A stretch of 37,554 bases of DNA from Bacillota bacterium (GTDB lineage: Bacteria > Bacillota > Clostridia > Christensenellales > Aristaeellaceae). The notes beneath the pieces are model-generated. The model was not told the origin of the DNA. It saw only the letters and a program-made list of their open reading frames with translations, and did not search any database. The stretch covers positions 1-37,554 of the forward strand of contig JAEWRJ010000186.1 of assembly GCA_023460055.1 (NCBI GenBank), read 5' to 3'. The position numbers and the translations under genes were made by a program. Shown piece by piece: positions 9,032 to 17,794 of this stretch; position 1 is the first letter of the stretch, and each line of letters opens with the position of its first letter.

Positions 9032-11881
9032 ATGACAAAGGTCAGACTCAAAGAAGTCACCAAAGAACTTAATCAGACAGCAGGCGTGATCATATCGGAG
9101 ACTGAGCGTCTCAAGCGAAATGCCGATATGCTGATTCAAGCGCTCAGGCAGCAGGAGAGCCAGTTCCTGCGTCAGGAAGACGAGGAGCGTCAGCGCCTGC
9201 GCTTTGAGCAGCAGCAGCAGCTGATTCAGCAGCAGACAAAGGCATGGACCATGCCTGATGATGAAGTTGCGGCAAAGCCTGAGGCAGCCGCCCCTGTGGA
9301 GTCTGCTTTTGTAAAAACGGAAGAAAAGAAAGAGGAGCACAAGGCTTCTGCCGAGCGGGAAGAAAAGTCGGTAAAGCAGCCTGAGCCCGCTCCTTCTGCG
9401 CAGGGACCTGCAGCCGCAGTCACCGCGCCAAAGGAAGCAGCTCCAGCCAATAAAGAGCAGGAGCCTGTTCAGCCTGCTCAAACAGCTCAGCCTGTCCAGC
9501 CCGTTCAAGCGGTCAGGCCGGCTGCCGCGCAGGCATCGGATAGGCCCGCCCGTACGGTTCCTGCCGCCCAGCCTGTTGGCCGCCCAGCCCCCGGCGCGCA
9601 GCAGTATGGCCGCCCGGCCCCCGGCGCGCAGCAGGGAGGCTTTGGCCGCCCGGCACCCGGCGCACAGCAGGGAGGCTTTGGCCGTCCGGCTCCCGGCGCG
9701 CAGCAATATGGCCGCCCGGCCCCCGGCGCGCAGCAATATGGCCGCCCAGCCCCCGGCGCTCAGCAGTATGGCCGCCCGGCCCCCGGCGCGCAGCAGGGAG
9801 GCTTCGGCCGTCCTGCTCCCGGAGCGCAAGGCGGATTTGGCCGTCCGGCACCCGGCGGTGTCCGCCCGGGTATGCGTCCGGGTATGGCCAAGCCTTTGTC
9901 TGAGGACGCGCCGCTGCCGCTTGGCAAGGAACGCGTCAGCAACTACGACCCCAATAAGAAGAATTATTCCCGCCAGCATGATCCCGAGCGAGTGACCCGC
10001 AACAAGCGTCAGCAGGTCCGCAATAGCTTCGTTTCACAGGATGATGAATCTGTACGCGGCGGCAAGCGCAGGGTGAAAAAGCCTTCGGTCCAGCAGTTAA
10101 TGGCTCCGATCAAGATCGAAAAGGCCTATATGACTGCCGAAACCATTACGGTCAAGGATCTGACGGAGCGCATTGGCCGTCCCGCCGGTGAGATCCTCAA
10201 AAAGCTTCTGCTGCTTGGCAACCTTGCCACCATCAACAGCGAACTGGATTATGATACTGCCTCACTGGTGACAGCCGAATTCGGCATCGAGCTGGAGATG
10301 AAGCTTGCCCAGACGGCTGAAGACGTGCTGAGTGAATCTGCCGCGATTGAAGACGAGGAAAAGGACCTTCAGCCGCGTCCCCCGGTTATTACCATCATGG
10401 GACACGTTGACCACGGCAAGACCTCGCTGCTTGACTATATCCGCAGCGCTCACGTCACCAGGTCCGAGGCAGGCGGCATCACCCAGCACATTGGCGCGTA
10501 TTCGGTGAACGTCAAGGGTGAAGTAATCACCTTCCTTGATACACCCGGCCATGAGGCGTTTACCGCCATGCGCGCCCGCGGCGCGCAGGCGACTGATATC
10601 GCTGTGCTGGTTGTCGCGGCCGATGACGGCGTGATGCCCCAGACTGTGGAGGCTATCAACCATGCCAAAGCGGCAGGCGTTCCGATCATTGTGGCGATCA
10701 ATAAGATGGATAAGGATACGGCTAACCCCGGCCGCATCATGCAGGATTTGACCAACTATAACCTGGTCGCGGAGGAATGGGGCGGTGATGTGATCATGGT
10801 ACCTGTCAGCGCTCTCACGGGCGATGGCGTGGACAAACTGCTTGATATGATCATTCTTCAGGCGGAAGTGATGCAGCTTCAGGCCAACCCGGACCGCAAA
10901 GCCCAGGGCGTCATCATAGAAGCCAAGCTTGACAAGAGCCGCGGCCCGCTGGCAACTGTGCTGCTGCAAAACGGTACATTGCACATAGGTGACAGCATCA
11001 TCGCCGGCATGGCCTCAGGCCGTGTGCGCGCTATGCAAAACGACAAGGGCGAACGCGTGACTGAGGCCGGTCCTTCCATGCCCGTTGAGATCTCCGGCTT
11101 TACCGATGTTCCCTCGGCAGGTGATGAAATGGTCGCTGTTGACGATGACCGCCTGACCCGCCAGGTGGCTGAGGAGCGCAGGGACAAGGAGCGCGAACAG
11201 CGTGTGCTTGCTTCCTCCAAGGTTACGCTGGATAATCTGTTTGAAAACATTGCCGAGGGCAAGGTTGAAACACTCAACCTGATCGTTAAGGCTGATGTTC
11301 AGGGCTCGGTGGAAGCCGTGCGCCAGGCGCTTGAAAAACTGTCCAGCGATAAGGTCAAGATCCGTGTGCTGCATGCGGGTGTCGGCGCGATCACCAAGGA
11401 TGATGTGAACCTGGCGACTGCTTTCAGCGCCATCATCATCGGTTTCAACATCCGTCCTGATAATAATGCCCGTGATATCGCCGAGAAGGAAGAGGTGGAT
11501 ATCCGCCTCTACCGCGTGATCTATCAGGCTATCGAGGATATCGAAAAAGCCATGAAGGGCATGCTGGAGCCGGTATTCAAAGAAAACATTCTCGGCCACG
11601 CGGAGATACGCAGCGTATTCCGTATCACGGGTGCCGGCACCATTGCAGGCTGCTATGTGACCGATGGCAAGCTGCAGCGCAACGCCTCTGTGCGTTTGCT
11701 GCGTGATCATGTGGTTGTATTTGAGGGCAAGCTTTCCTCGCTCAAGCGCTTTAAGGATGACGCCAAGGAAGTAGCCGCCGGTTACGAGTGCGGCGCGGGC
11801 CTGGACGGATACAACGATATCAAGGAACGCGATGTGATCGAGTGCTTTGTCATGGAAGAAGTGGAGGACGCCCGTGCCTAG
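9032..11881 (+). CDS. infB: Translation initiation factor IF-2
   Basis: GTPase that brings initiator fMet-tRNA to the 30S subunit and promotes subunit joining. The 949 residues divide into a coiled, Gln/Glu/Arg-rich N-terminus (1-80), a low-complexity Pro/Ala/Gln linker including nine GRPAPG repeats (183-276), the IF2_N domain (about 365-420), then the GTPase with G1 GHVDHGKT at 457-464, G3 DTPGHE and G4 NKMD, followed by domains II, III and the C-terminal tRNA-binding barrel. The start ATG has CGGAGG at 9015-9020, 11 nt away. Its last codons carry the rbfA ribosome binding site and start. The conserved core is complete; only the linker is unusual. Confidence 0.98.
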   Translation: MTKVRLKEVTKELNQTAGVIISETERLKRNADMLIQALRQQESQFLRQEDEERQRLRFEQQQQLIQQQTKAWTMPDDEVAAKPEAAAPVESAFVKTEEKKEEHKASAEREEKSVKQPEPAPSAQGPAAAVTAPKEAAPANKEQEPVQPAQTAQPVQPVQAVRPAAAQASDRPARTVPAAQPVGRPAPGAQQYGRPAPGAQQGGFGRPAPGAQQGGFGRPAPGAQQYGRPAPGAQQYGRPAPGAQQYGRPAPGAQQGGFGRPAPGAQGGFGRPAPGGVRPGMRPGMAKPLSEDAPLPLGKERVSNYDPNKKNYSRQHDPERVTRNKRQQVRNSFVSQDDESVRGGKRRVKKPSVQQLMAPIKIEKAYMTAETITVKDLTERIGRPAGEILKKLLLLGNLATINSELDYDTASLVTAEFGIELEMKLAQTAEDVLSESAAIEDEEKDLQPRPPVITIMGHVDHGKTSLLDYIRSAHVTRSEAGGITQHIGAYSVNVKGEVITFLDTPGHEAFTAMRARGAQATDIAVLVVAADDGVMPQTVEAINHAKAAGVPIIVAINKMDKDTANPGRIMQDLTNYNLVAEEWGGDVIMVPVSALTGDGVDKLLDMIILQAEVMQLQANPDRKAQGVIIEAKLDKSRGPLATVLLQNGTLHIGDSIIAGMASGRVRAMQNDKGERVTEAGPSMPVEISGFTDVPSAGDEMVAVDDDRLTRQVAEERRDKEREQRVLASSKVTLDNLFENIAEGKVETLNLIVKADVQGSVEAVRQALEKLSSDKVKIRVLHAGVGAITKDDVNLATAFSAIIIGFNIRPDNNARDIAEKEEVDIRLYRVIYQAIEDIEKAMKGMLEPVFKENILGHAEIRSVFRITGAGTIAGCYVTDGKLQRNASVRLLRDHVVVFEGKLSSLKRFKDDAKEVAAGYECGAGLDGYNDIKERDVIECFVMEEVEDARA
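9578..9859 (+). repeat. In-frame GRPAPGAQ repeat array in infB
   Basis: Nine tandem coding units of 30-36 nt, each encoding GRPAPGAQ followed by QY (units 1, 4, 5 and 6), QGGF (2, 3 and 7) or GGF (8); the last is a truncated GRPAPGG that leads into a VRPGMRPGM stretch. Spacing always keeps the frame. Neighbouring units are almost identical at the DNA level, including third positions, which points to recent slippage or unequal recombination. It sits in the flexible linker before the IF2_N domain. Confidence 0.95.
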
Positions 11882-12251
11882 TTTTCGCAACGACCGCATA
11901 CAGGAGGAGATGAAGCGCGAGGTATACCGTATTATCCGCGATGAACTCTCTGATCCACGGCTTAAGCTGGGCACCATCTCCATCACCCATGTGGATGTGA
12001 CGCGTGACTTGAGCTATGCCAAGGTCTATGTCAGCGTGCTGGAAGACGACCTTAAAAAGGACGTAATCAAGGCGCTCAAATCAGCGGCCGGTTTTATACG
12101 CCGTGAGCTGATGCGCGGCATGAACCTGCGATACACGCCTGAGCTTCAGTTCTATGAAGACAACAACATTGCCTACGGTGTCAGGATCAATGAACTGTTA
12201 AAGAAAGTTAATGCGGGAGAGGGGCAAGAGCTTGAACAAACAGAAGAATAG
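11874..12251 (+). CDS. rbfA: 30S ribosome-binding factor RbfA
   Basis: Cold-shock assembly factor that binds the 30S subunit and helps mature the 5' end of 16S rRNA. The 125-residue product begins MPSFRNDRIQEEMKREV and contains the type-II KH-like core with VDVTRDLSYAKVYVSVL and LRYTPELQFYED. I use the GTG at 11874 because GGAGG lies 6 nt before it and the protein then starts as the family does; an ATG at 11847 would add nine unlikely residues. It overlaps the infB stop by 8 nt, implying coupled translation. Confidence 0.95.
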   Translation: MPSFRNDRIQEEMKREVYRIIRDELSDPRLKLGTISITHVDVTRDLSYAKVYVSVLEDDLKKDVIKALKSAAGFIRRELMRGMNLRYTPELQFYEDNNIAYGVRINELLKKVNAGEGQELEQTEE

Positions 12252-13215
12252 AGAGGATTTTGCCCCGATCCTCAGCCTGATCACCAGTGCAAATGATGTG
12301 CTGCTCTGTACTCATCTGGCTCCGGATGGTGACGCGCTTGGCTCCATGCTGGCTCTGGGTTCCCTGGTCAGAAGGATGGGCAAGCAGGTCACGATGATCT
12401 GTCATGACATTGTGCCGGGATATCTCGGTTTCCTGCCGGGCAGGGAGGATATCCTGCTTCCCGCCCAGGTAGAGGGGATACAATTTGACCTGGCCTTATC
12501 GATTGACGCGTCTGACCTTATGCGTCTTGGAGAGAGTGCCGCGGCCTTTAGGCAGGCCCGTGTCTGCGCACAAATGGATCACCACAAGACCAATGAAGGC
12601 TTTGCGGATCATAACCTGGTGCTGGACGATCTGCCCGCCTCAGGCAGTATTGTATTGCGGATGATGGAAGCGGCTGATTTAGCCGTCACCCGGGAAGAGG
12701 CTGTTTGCCTTTATACAGCCATCACCACAGATACGGGTAACCTCTGTTTTGGCAGCGTAAGCGATGAAACCTTTGAGCAGATTGCTTCCCTGATGCGGGC
12801 AGGCCTTCCTTTGGCGGATACGGCCAGACGCCTGCACCTGATGCGGGATAAGGAACATGTACTCATGCTGGGCCGCGCGCTCAGATCGCTTGAATTCCTT
12901 CTGGATGGGCGCCTGACCATGATGACGCTTACCAGGGAGGATTATCTTCAAAGCGGCGCAGACATCAGCCATACAGATAAGATCGTCAACTACGGGCTGT
13001 ACATGCCGGGGGTTGAAATGGCATGCCTCGCCCATGAAATGGACGATGGGATAAAATTCAGCCTCCGCAGCATTGAGCCGCGGCAGGTATCAGGGCTTGC
13101 CGCCAGGTTTGGCGGCGGCGGTCATGCGCAGGCTTCTGGATGCACTGTTTACGCGCCGCTGAATGAAGCTGTGCGGCTCATACGCGAAGCTGCGCTGGAA
13201 GAGCTCTCCAGGTGA
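12232..13215 (+). CDS. nrnA: DHH/DHHA1 phosphoesterase, NrnA-type oligoribonuclease/pAp phosphatase
   Basis: Manganese-dependent exonuclease family that degrades short RNA oligonucleotides and often dephosphorylates pAp. Visible motifs are THLAPDGDALGS (motif I, about 27-38), the IDASD aspartates, DHHKTN, TDTGNLCF and the C-terminal DHHA1 signature FGGGGHAQASG. I take the TTG at 12232 because GGAGAGGGG lies just upstream (12216-12224); an ATG at 12211 is possible and would add seven residues. It overlaps the rbfA end by 20 nt and the truB start by 4 nt. The rbfA-nrnA-truB order is common in Clostridia. Confidence 0.9.
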   Translation: MNKQKNREDFAPILSLITSANDVLLCTHLAPDGDALGSMLALGSLVRRMGKQVTMICHDIVPGYLGFLPGREDILLPAQVEGIQFDLALSIDASDLMRLGESAAAFRQARVCAQMDHHKTNEGFADHNLVLDDLPASGSIVLRMMEAADLAVTREEAVCLYTAITTDTGNLCFGSVSDETFEQIASLMRAGLPLADTARRLHLMRDKEHVLMLGRALRSLEFLLDGRLTMMTLTREDYLQSGADISHTDKIVNYGLYMPGVEMACLAHEMDDGIKFSLRSIEPRQVSGLAARFGGGGHAQASGCTVYAPLNEAVRLIREAALEELSR

Positions 13216-14120
13216 ACGGAATCATCAACCTGCTAAAGCCGCCCTGCCTGTCATCGGCACAGGCGGTTTCTTTTATTAAGCGTTTAACAGGGCAAAAGAC
13301 AGGCCATGCCGGCACGCTTGACCCCGAGGCCTGCGGAGTTCTGCCCATTATGATCGGCAAAGCGACTTCGCTGTTTGATTATATAGCCGAACATCAGAAG
13401 GTCTATGTTGCCCAGATTGCCTTTGGAACAGCGACTGATACTCAGGACGCGACCGGGATTGTCATGCACAAGGGGCACAATTACCCTGACATCGACGCGC
13501 TCAGGAGTGTCCTTGATGATTTTAAGGGTACCCTGATGCAGGTGCCCCCTTCCTTTTCCGCGATCAAGCGGGATGGCAAGGCGCTGTATGCGCTGGCGCG
13601 CGCGGGGGAAATGGTCGAAGTGCCGGCACGCCCCGTGCAGATACAGGATATAGAACTGCTGAGCCAGACAGCAGATCATGGATTCCTGCTGCGCGTATCC
13701 TGCGGAAAGGGAACATATATCCGCACTTTGTGTCACGACATCGGCCTGCGATTGGGGTGTCCCGCGCACATGCGGATGCTGATCAGAGAAAGGACCGGTC
13801 CTTTTCGCATTGATGAGGCAATCACGATGGAAGAGTTCGAGGCTTGCGTGCAAAACGGTACAGAGAGCGGCCCCTGGCTTTTGAGCATGGAGAAGACCAT
13901 CGCTCACTTGCCTCAGCTGAACGTAAGGGACGATCTGTGGAAGCCTTGCGTCAATGGCGTGGCGATTAGTCCGGCAGAGGCTCCCGGCGCGCGGGAAATG
14001 GAGGAAGGAAGCGTGGCAGCGCTGCGGTGCCGTGATATATTGATCGGCTTGTACGAAAAACGCGGCGGTATGCTTTACCTCAAGACGATGCTGATCGACA
14101 GGGAAAACATCGTTTCTTGA
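13212..14120 (+). CDS. truB: tRNA pseudouridine(55) synthase TruB
   Basis: Makes pseudouridine 55 in the T-loop of tRNAs. The 302-residue protein carries the catalytic motif GHAGTLDPEACGVLP, with the nucleophilic Asp near residue 37, the SAIKRDGKALYALAR segment, and YIRTLCHDIG. The start is a GTG overlapping the nrnA stop (GTGA). The C-terminal region (about 230-302) is compatible with a PUA-like domain. In many relatives truB is followed by ribF and rpsO; here a regulator gene follows, and its -35 box overlaps the truB stop codon, so the operon probably ends here although no terminator is visible. Confidence 0.95.
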   Translation: MNGIINLLKPPCLSSAQAVSFIKRLTGQKTGHAGTLDPEACGVLPIMIGKATSLFDYIAEHQKVYVAQIAFGTATDTQDATGIVMHKGHNYPDIDALRSVLDDFKGTLMQVPPSFSAIKRDGKALYALARAGEMVEVPARPVQIQDIELLSQTADHGFLLRVSCGKGTYIRTLCHDIGLRLGCPAHMRMLIRERTGPFRIDEAITMEEFEACVQNGTESGPWLLSMEKTIAHLPQLNVRDDLWKPCVNGVAISPAEAPGAREMEEGSVAALRCRDILIGLYEKRGGMLYLKTMLIDRENIVS

Positions 14121-14145
14121 CAGCGCACACCTTTGATTGTACTAT
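14117..14145 (+). promoter_or_regulatory. Predicted strong sigma-A promoter for the GntR gene and fhs
   Basis: A perfect TTGACA (14117-14122) overlaps the truB stop codon, and TACTAT (14140-14145) follows after 17 bp. Transcription would begin near 14152, giving a very short leader. This separates the regulator and downstream genes from the nus/infB operon. Confidence 0.75.
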
Positions 14146-14172
14146 TATTGTATTGTGGAAGGGGCGATGAAC

Positions 14173-14865
14173 ATGCAAGTGATCAACACGCAGGATATCA
14201 GCAAACCGATACGCGATATAGCTTATGAAATACTCAAGCAGGCCATTATCACCGGTGAGCTGCCCGCCGGCTACCGCATTGTGGAAACGGTCTATGCCAA
14301 TAAGCTGCATATCAGCCGCACACCGCTTCGCGAAGCCTTCAGAAAGCTGGAGCTGGATGGCCTGGTTTCCTGCGAAGTGCGCCGCGGCGTCATCGTCCGC
14401 GCGTTTACCATTGAGGATATTGAGGAAATCTATGGTATCCGCAACGCGCTGATGACGCTGATCACCCCATCCATCATTGAAAACATTACGGAAGAAGACC
14501 TCAAGGAACTGGAGGATATCCTGGCGGTGATGGATATCAGCGAGCGGGAGGCTGATTCAGGCGCTCTGGCTGTGCAAAACCGTCAGTTCCACCGTAAAAT
14601 TGAGCATATATCCAATAAGAAACGTATCCTGCGTGTCATTGACAGCCAGGAAGAGTATATTATCCGTTTTTCTGCGCTGGCAATTGCCAGTATTGTGCGC
14701 CGTACCAGCGCGCACCAGGAACATCGCCTGATGCTCACTTATTTGAGAGAGCGCAATGAGGAAAAGTTCGCTGACCTCATGGCGCGGCACCTGGAACAAA
14801 GCAAAAGAGTCTGCCTCAAGGCAGTTGACGGGCATGTCGGCAATATCCAAAAAAAGCGCGCTTAA
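14173..14865 (+). CDS. GntR-family transcriptional regulator, FadR/FCD subfamily
   Basis: DNA-binding regulator with an N-terminal winged helix (residues 10-75; the recognition part contains HISRTPLREAFRKLELDGLV) and a helical FCD ligand domain (85-225). FCD proteins sense small carboxylates or related ligands, often through a metal held by Asp and His residues. Here the DxxFH element reads NRQFH (Asn136, His140), and further histidines occur at 184 and 206, so the first ligand differs from the usual. The ATG at 14173 has GGAAGGGG 8 nt upstream; the ATG at 14167 would add MN. The gene precedes fhs by 62 bp, a gap holding an operator-like palindrome, which suggests it controls itself or fhs. 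The ligand is unknown. Confidence 0.9.
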   Translation: MQVINTQDISKPIRDIAYEILKQAIITGELPAGYRIVETVYANKLHISRTPLREAFRKLELDGLVSCEVRRGVIVRAFTIEDIEEIYGIRNALMTLITPSIIENITEEDLKELEDILAVMDISEREADSGALAVQNRQFHRKIEHISNKKRILRVIDSQEEYIIRFSALAIASIVRRTSAHQEHRLMLTYLRERNEEKFADLMARHLEQSKRVCLKAVDGHVGNIQKKRA

Positions 14866-14875
14866 TTTGATGAGG

Positions 14876-14889
14876 ATCCCTGTAGGGAT
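14876..14889 (+). promoter_or_regulatory. Palindrome between gntR and fhs, possible operator
   Basis: ATCCCT GT AGGGAT is symmetric except for its two central bases. It lies 38 bp before the fhs start and 10 bp after the regulator stop. The size suits a GntR dimer site, though it does not match a named consensus I can confirm. It could also form a small 5-bp hairpin in the transcript, but no T-run follows, so termination is unlikely. Confidence 0.4.
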
Positions 14890-14927
14890 AAGGATAGAAA
14901 TCTATTCAATCATTCAAGGAGGCAGCC

Positions 14928-16595
14928 ATGACTGATATACAGATTGCCCAGGCGGCAAAGATGATGCCCATTGAGGACCTGGCAAAAAGCATCGGCCTTC
15001 ATCCGGACTCGCTTTCGCCTTATGGCCGTTATATCGCGAAGGTGGATCCCGCTTATTATCATGATCTGCCTCGCCGCGCAAAGCTTGTTTTAGTAACTGC
15101 CATAACGCCTACACCCGCGGGCGAGGGGAAGACCACCATCAGTATCAGCCTGGCGGATGGCCTGCACTATAACGGAAAGTCTGCGATGCTTGCCCTGCGG
15201 GAGCCTTCCTTAGGCCCCGTTTTTGGTATGAAGGGAGGCGCGACCGGGGGCGGCCATGTGCAGGTGCTGCCGATGGAAAATATCAACCTTCATTTCACGG
15301 GCGACCTGCACGCGATCACGACGGCGAATAATCTTCTGGCGTCAATGATTGATAATCATATCCAGCAGGGAAACACGCTCACTATTGATCCCAGGCGAAT
15401 CACTTTTCGCCGCTGCATGGATCTAAATGACCGTCAGCTGCGCAGCGTGATCAGCGGCCTTGGCGGCAGCGCCAACGGTATGCCGCGGGAAGATGGCTTT
15501 GATATCACAGCCGCCAGCGAAGTGATGGCCACCTTCTGCATGGCGCAGAATCTTCAGGATCTCAAGAACAGGCTGGCCCGCATTGTTGTGGCGCGCGATT
15601 ATGAGGGAAAGGCAGTTACCTGCGGCCAGATAGGCGCGCAAGGCGCTATGGCGGCCCTGTTACGTGACGCGGCTATGCCCAACCTCGTGCAGACCATAGA
15701 CCACACCCCTTGCTTGATTCATGGCGGTCCCTTCGCGAATATCGCTCATGGATGCAACAGCGTGATCGCCACCAAGCTGGCGCTGAAACTGTCTGATTAT
15801 GTGATCACTGAGGCGGGCTTTGGCGGCGACCTGGGCGCTGAAAAATTCCTTGATATCAAGTGCCGGCAGAGCGGCCTGTGGCCTGATTGCGTGGTCCTGG
15901 TTGCTACTATCCGCGCGCTGAAGCACCATGGCGGTGTCGCCAAAGCCGATTTGAGCGCTGAAAATGTTCCGGCGCTTGAAAAGGGGCTTTGCAATCTTCG
16001 CCAGCACATTAAAAATATACGCGGGATCTGGCAGCTTCCGGTCGTGGTCGCGCTGAATCATTTTGCCACCGATACTCAGGCTGAAATTGATACCGTGCTT
16101 CGCGCGGCGGAGGACGAAGGCGTCCCCTGCCGTTTCAGCGACGGCTGGGCGCAGGGCGGCAGAGGCGCGTCGGAGCTTGCAAGCTGTGTGTCTGATCTGT
16201 TGGATGGGAAGCAGACGCCTGCCCCCTCCTACACCTATCCCGAGGACCTCGGGCTGGCTGAAAAGATCGAGGCGGTTGCCACGCGCGTATATCACGCCGG
16301 CAGCGTTGCTTTCTCCCCAAAGGTTCGCGGTATTATCAGGCAGCTGGAAGAAGACGGATGGGCCAAGGCTCCTGTATGCATAGCCAAGACACAGTATTCC
16401 TTCAGTGATAATCCAAAGGTTTTAGGCGCGCCGGAGGGTTTTGAACTGGCCATCCGTGATGTGCGCCTGTCAGCCGGAGCTGGCTTCGTAGTGGCCTTCG
16501 CGGGCGATATCATTGCCATGCCCGGCCTGCCCAAGCAGCCGGCCGCTTTGCAAGTGGATGTGGATGAAGTGGGCAGGATCGATGGCATTTTCTAA
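14928..16595 (+). CDS. fhs: Formate-tetrahydrofolate ligase
   Basis: ATP-dependent formation of 10-formyl-THF from formate and THF, feeding purine synthesis, fMet-tRNA formylation or, in acetogens, the methyl branch of the Wood-Ljungdahl pathway. The 555-residue product is full length. The ATP site PTPAGEGKTT is at 61-70, followed by REPSLGPVFGMKGGATGGG, LHFTGDLHAI, HGGPFANIAHGCNS and EAGFGGDLGAEKF, all typical. The ribosome binding site AAGGAGG (14916-14922) is strong. No folD, fchA, metF or CODH genes are in the window, so a one-carbon cluster is not evident. It probably shares the promoter of the preceding regulator. Confidence 0.97.
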   Translation: MTDIQIAQAAKMMPIEDLAKSIGLHPDSLSPYGRYIAKVDPAYYHDLPRRAKLVLVTAITPTPAGEGKTTISISLADGLHYNGKSAMLALREPSLGPVFGMKGGATGGGHVQVLPMENINLHFTGDLHAITTANNLLASMIDNHIQQGNTLTIDPRRITFRRCMDLNDRQLRSVISGLGGSANGMPREDGFDITAASEVMATFCMAQNLQDLKNRLARIVVARDYEGKAVTCGQIGAQGAMAALLRDAAMPNLVQTIDHTPCLIHGGPFANIAHGCNSVIATKLALKLSDYVITEAGFGGDLGAEKFLDIKCRQSGLWPDCVVLVATIRALKHHGGVAKADLSAENVPALEKGLCNLRQHIKNIRGIWQLPVVVALNHFATDTQAEIDTVLRAAEDEGVPCRFSDGWAQGGRGASELASCVSDLLDGKQTPAPSYTYPEDLGLAEKIEAVATRVYHAGSVAFSPKVRGIIRQLEEDGWAKAPVCIAKTQYSFSDNPKVLGAPEGFELAIRDVRLSAGAGFVVAFAGDIIAMPGLPKQPAALQVDVDEVGRIDGIF

Positions 16596-16631
16596 TGCCA
16601 AAATATCCCGGAAATTTCTAAGGAGCGATTC

Positions 16632-17780
16632 ATGAAAAGGTTATTATCCTGTTTTTTGTTATTATCTGTGCTTTTAATGCCCCTTATGGTGCCGGCTGAA
16701 GAAGAGGATGTTTCCCTGTTCGCGAAGCCGACAGCCACCCCTACAGTCGATTCCGTTCAGCCTGAAGCTGAGGAGCAGGAGACGATCCCTTCAAATCCTG
16801 AGGAGCCGGTCACTTTGCAGCCTGACGGCAGCATACTGATCACCATCAGCGCCGGAGGCGACCTGACCTTTGGCGGCGATGTGCGTGAACGGCGTGAGTC
16901 GCTCTTTGACAGAGAACTGAAAAGGCAAGGCGGCGATCTCAGCTTTGTGGCCCGCAATGTACGCGAAATTCTGGAGAAGGACGATATGACCCTGGTCAAC
17001 TTCGAAACCACGCTGACCACGGCGCCCGTCTATAAAAAGAACAACAGCTTTGTTTTTTCAGCGCCCCTTGAGTATGTGGAGATACTGGAACACTTCAGCA
17101 TCGAAGCTGTCTCTTTTGAAAATAACCATGCCATGGATCATGGCGAGACAGGCATAGAAGAGACACAGCGTGTCTTAACGCAGGCAGGTATCGTCTGGAG
17201 CACTGAGGCATACCCGGCAATCTATGAGACCAAGGGCGTCCGAATCGGTATGCTTGCCTATCAAACTTTCAATGGCAACTATCCGCGGCTGACCGAAAAG
17301 GTTCCGCAGGATATAGCCATGATGCGTCAAAAGAGCGATATTGTCATCGTGAGCTATCACTGGGGCGATGAACTGGATTATATGCCCAACAGCAACCAGC
17401 AGGATTTGGGCCGCTTGACCATTGATTCGGGCGCTGATCTGGTCCTGGGTCACCACAGCCACCGCATCAACCCGATCGAGCAGTACAACGGCAAGTACAT
17501 AGTTTACTCGCTGGCAAATTTCAGCTTTGCGGGCAACAATAAACCCAGCGATATGTCCTCATTTATTTTTCAGACCCGGTTCAGCTTCAAGGACGGTCAA
17601 GCCGCGCCTCAGGGATTTCGGATCGTGCCGATGCGCATATCCTCAAAGACTGATTATAATGATTTCATTCCCACGCCTTATACGGATCAGCGGCAGATAG
17701 ATACAGTCATCAATACCATGCTGTCCAACAGCAGAAAACTTCCCTATGCCGTGACCAACTACCCTCTTGACTGGGAATAA
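16632..17780 (+). CDS. CapA-family exported metallophosphatase-like protein
   Basis: Calcineurin-like fold related to CapA/PgsA of poly-gamma-glutamate capsule systems, a family whose biochemical role is often unclear. The 382-residue protein has a signal peptide (residues 1-22, cleavage near VPA-EEE), an acidic Pro/Glu linker (23-66), and then the domain with AGGDLTFGGD (74-83), NFETTLT (123-129), SFENNHAMDHG (161-171), YHWGDE (242-247) and GHHSHRINP (273-281). These Asp/Asn/His residues fit a two-metal site. There is no lipobox and no C-terminal anchor, so the product should be released or loosely held. No capB or capC ligase genes are nearby, so a capsule role is not supported. RBS AGGAG at 16621-16625. 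Confidence 0.88.
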   Translation: MKRLLSCFLLLSVLLMPLMVPAEEEDVSLFAKPTATPTVDSVQPEAEEQETIPSNPEEPVTLQPDGSILITISAGGDLTFGGDVRERRESLFDRELKRQGGDLSFVARNVREILEKDDMTLVNFETTLTTAPVYKKNNSFVFSAPLEYVEILEHFSIEAVSFENNHAMDHGETGIEETQRVLTQAGIVWSTEAYPAIYETKGVRIGMLAYQTFNGNYPRLTEKVPQDIAMMRQKSDIVIVSYHWGDELDYMPNSNQQDLGRLTIDSGADLVLGHHSHRINPIEQYNGKYIVYSLANFSFAGNNKPSDMSSFIFQTRFSFKDGQAAPQGFRIVPMRISSKTDYNDFIPTPYTDQRQIDTVINTMLSNSRKLPYAVTNYPLDWE

Positions 17781-17794
17781 AGGAAAACAAACAG

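Noticed and set aside
9578..9859. Regular direct repeats that might be taken for a CRISPR array
   Set aside because: Units are contiguous coding repeats of 30-36 nt without spacers, in frame within infB, and no cas genes are present.
9029..9979. Long minus-strand open frame opposite infB, rich in Arg, Ala, Gly and Leu
   Set aside because: It mirrors the GC-rich GRPAPGAQ repeats; its repeat pattern is the complement of the IF-2 linker and it has no family motif.
11015..11986. Long minus-strand open frame opposite infB and rbfA
   Set aside because: The plus strand carries the intact conserved IF-2 C-terminus, and the antisense product has no recognisable domain.
14876..14889. The gntR-fhs palindrome as an intrinsic terminator
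   Set aside because: The stem is only 5-6 bp and no T-run follows, so an operator role is more likely.
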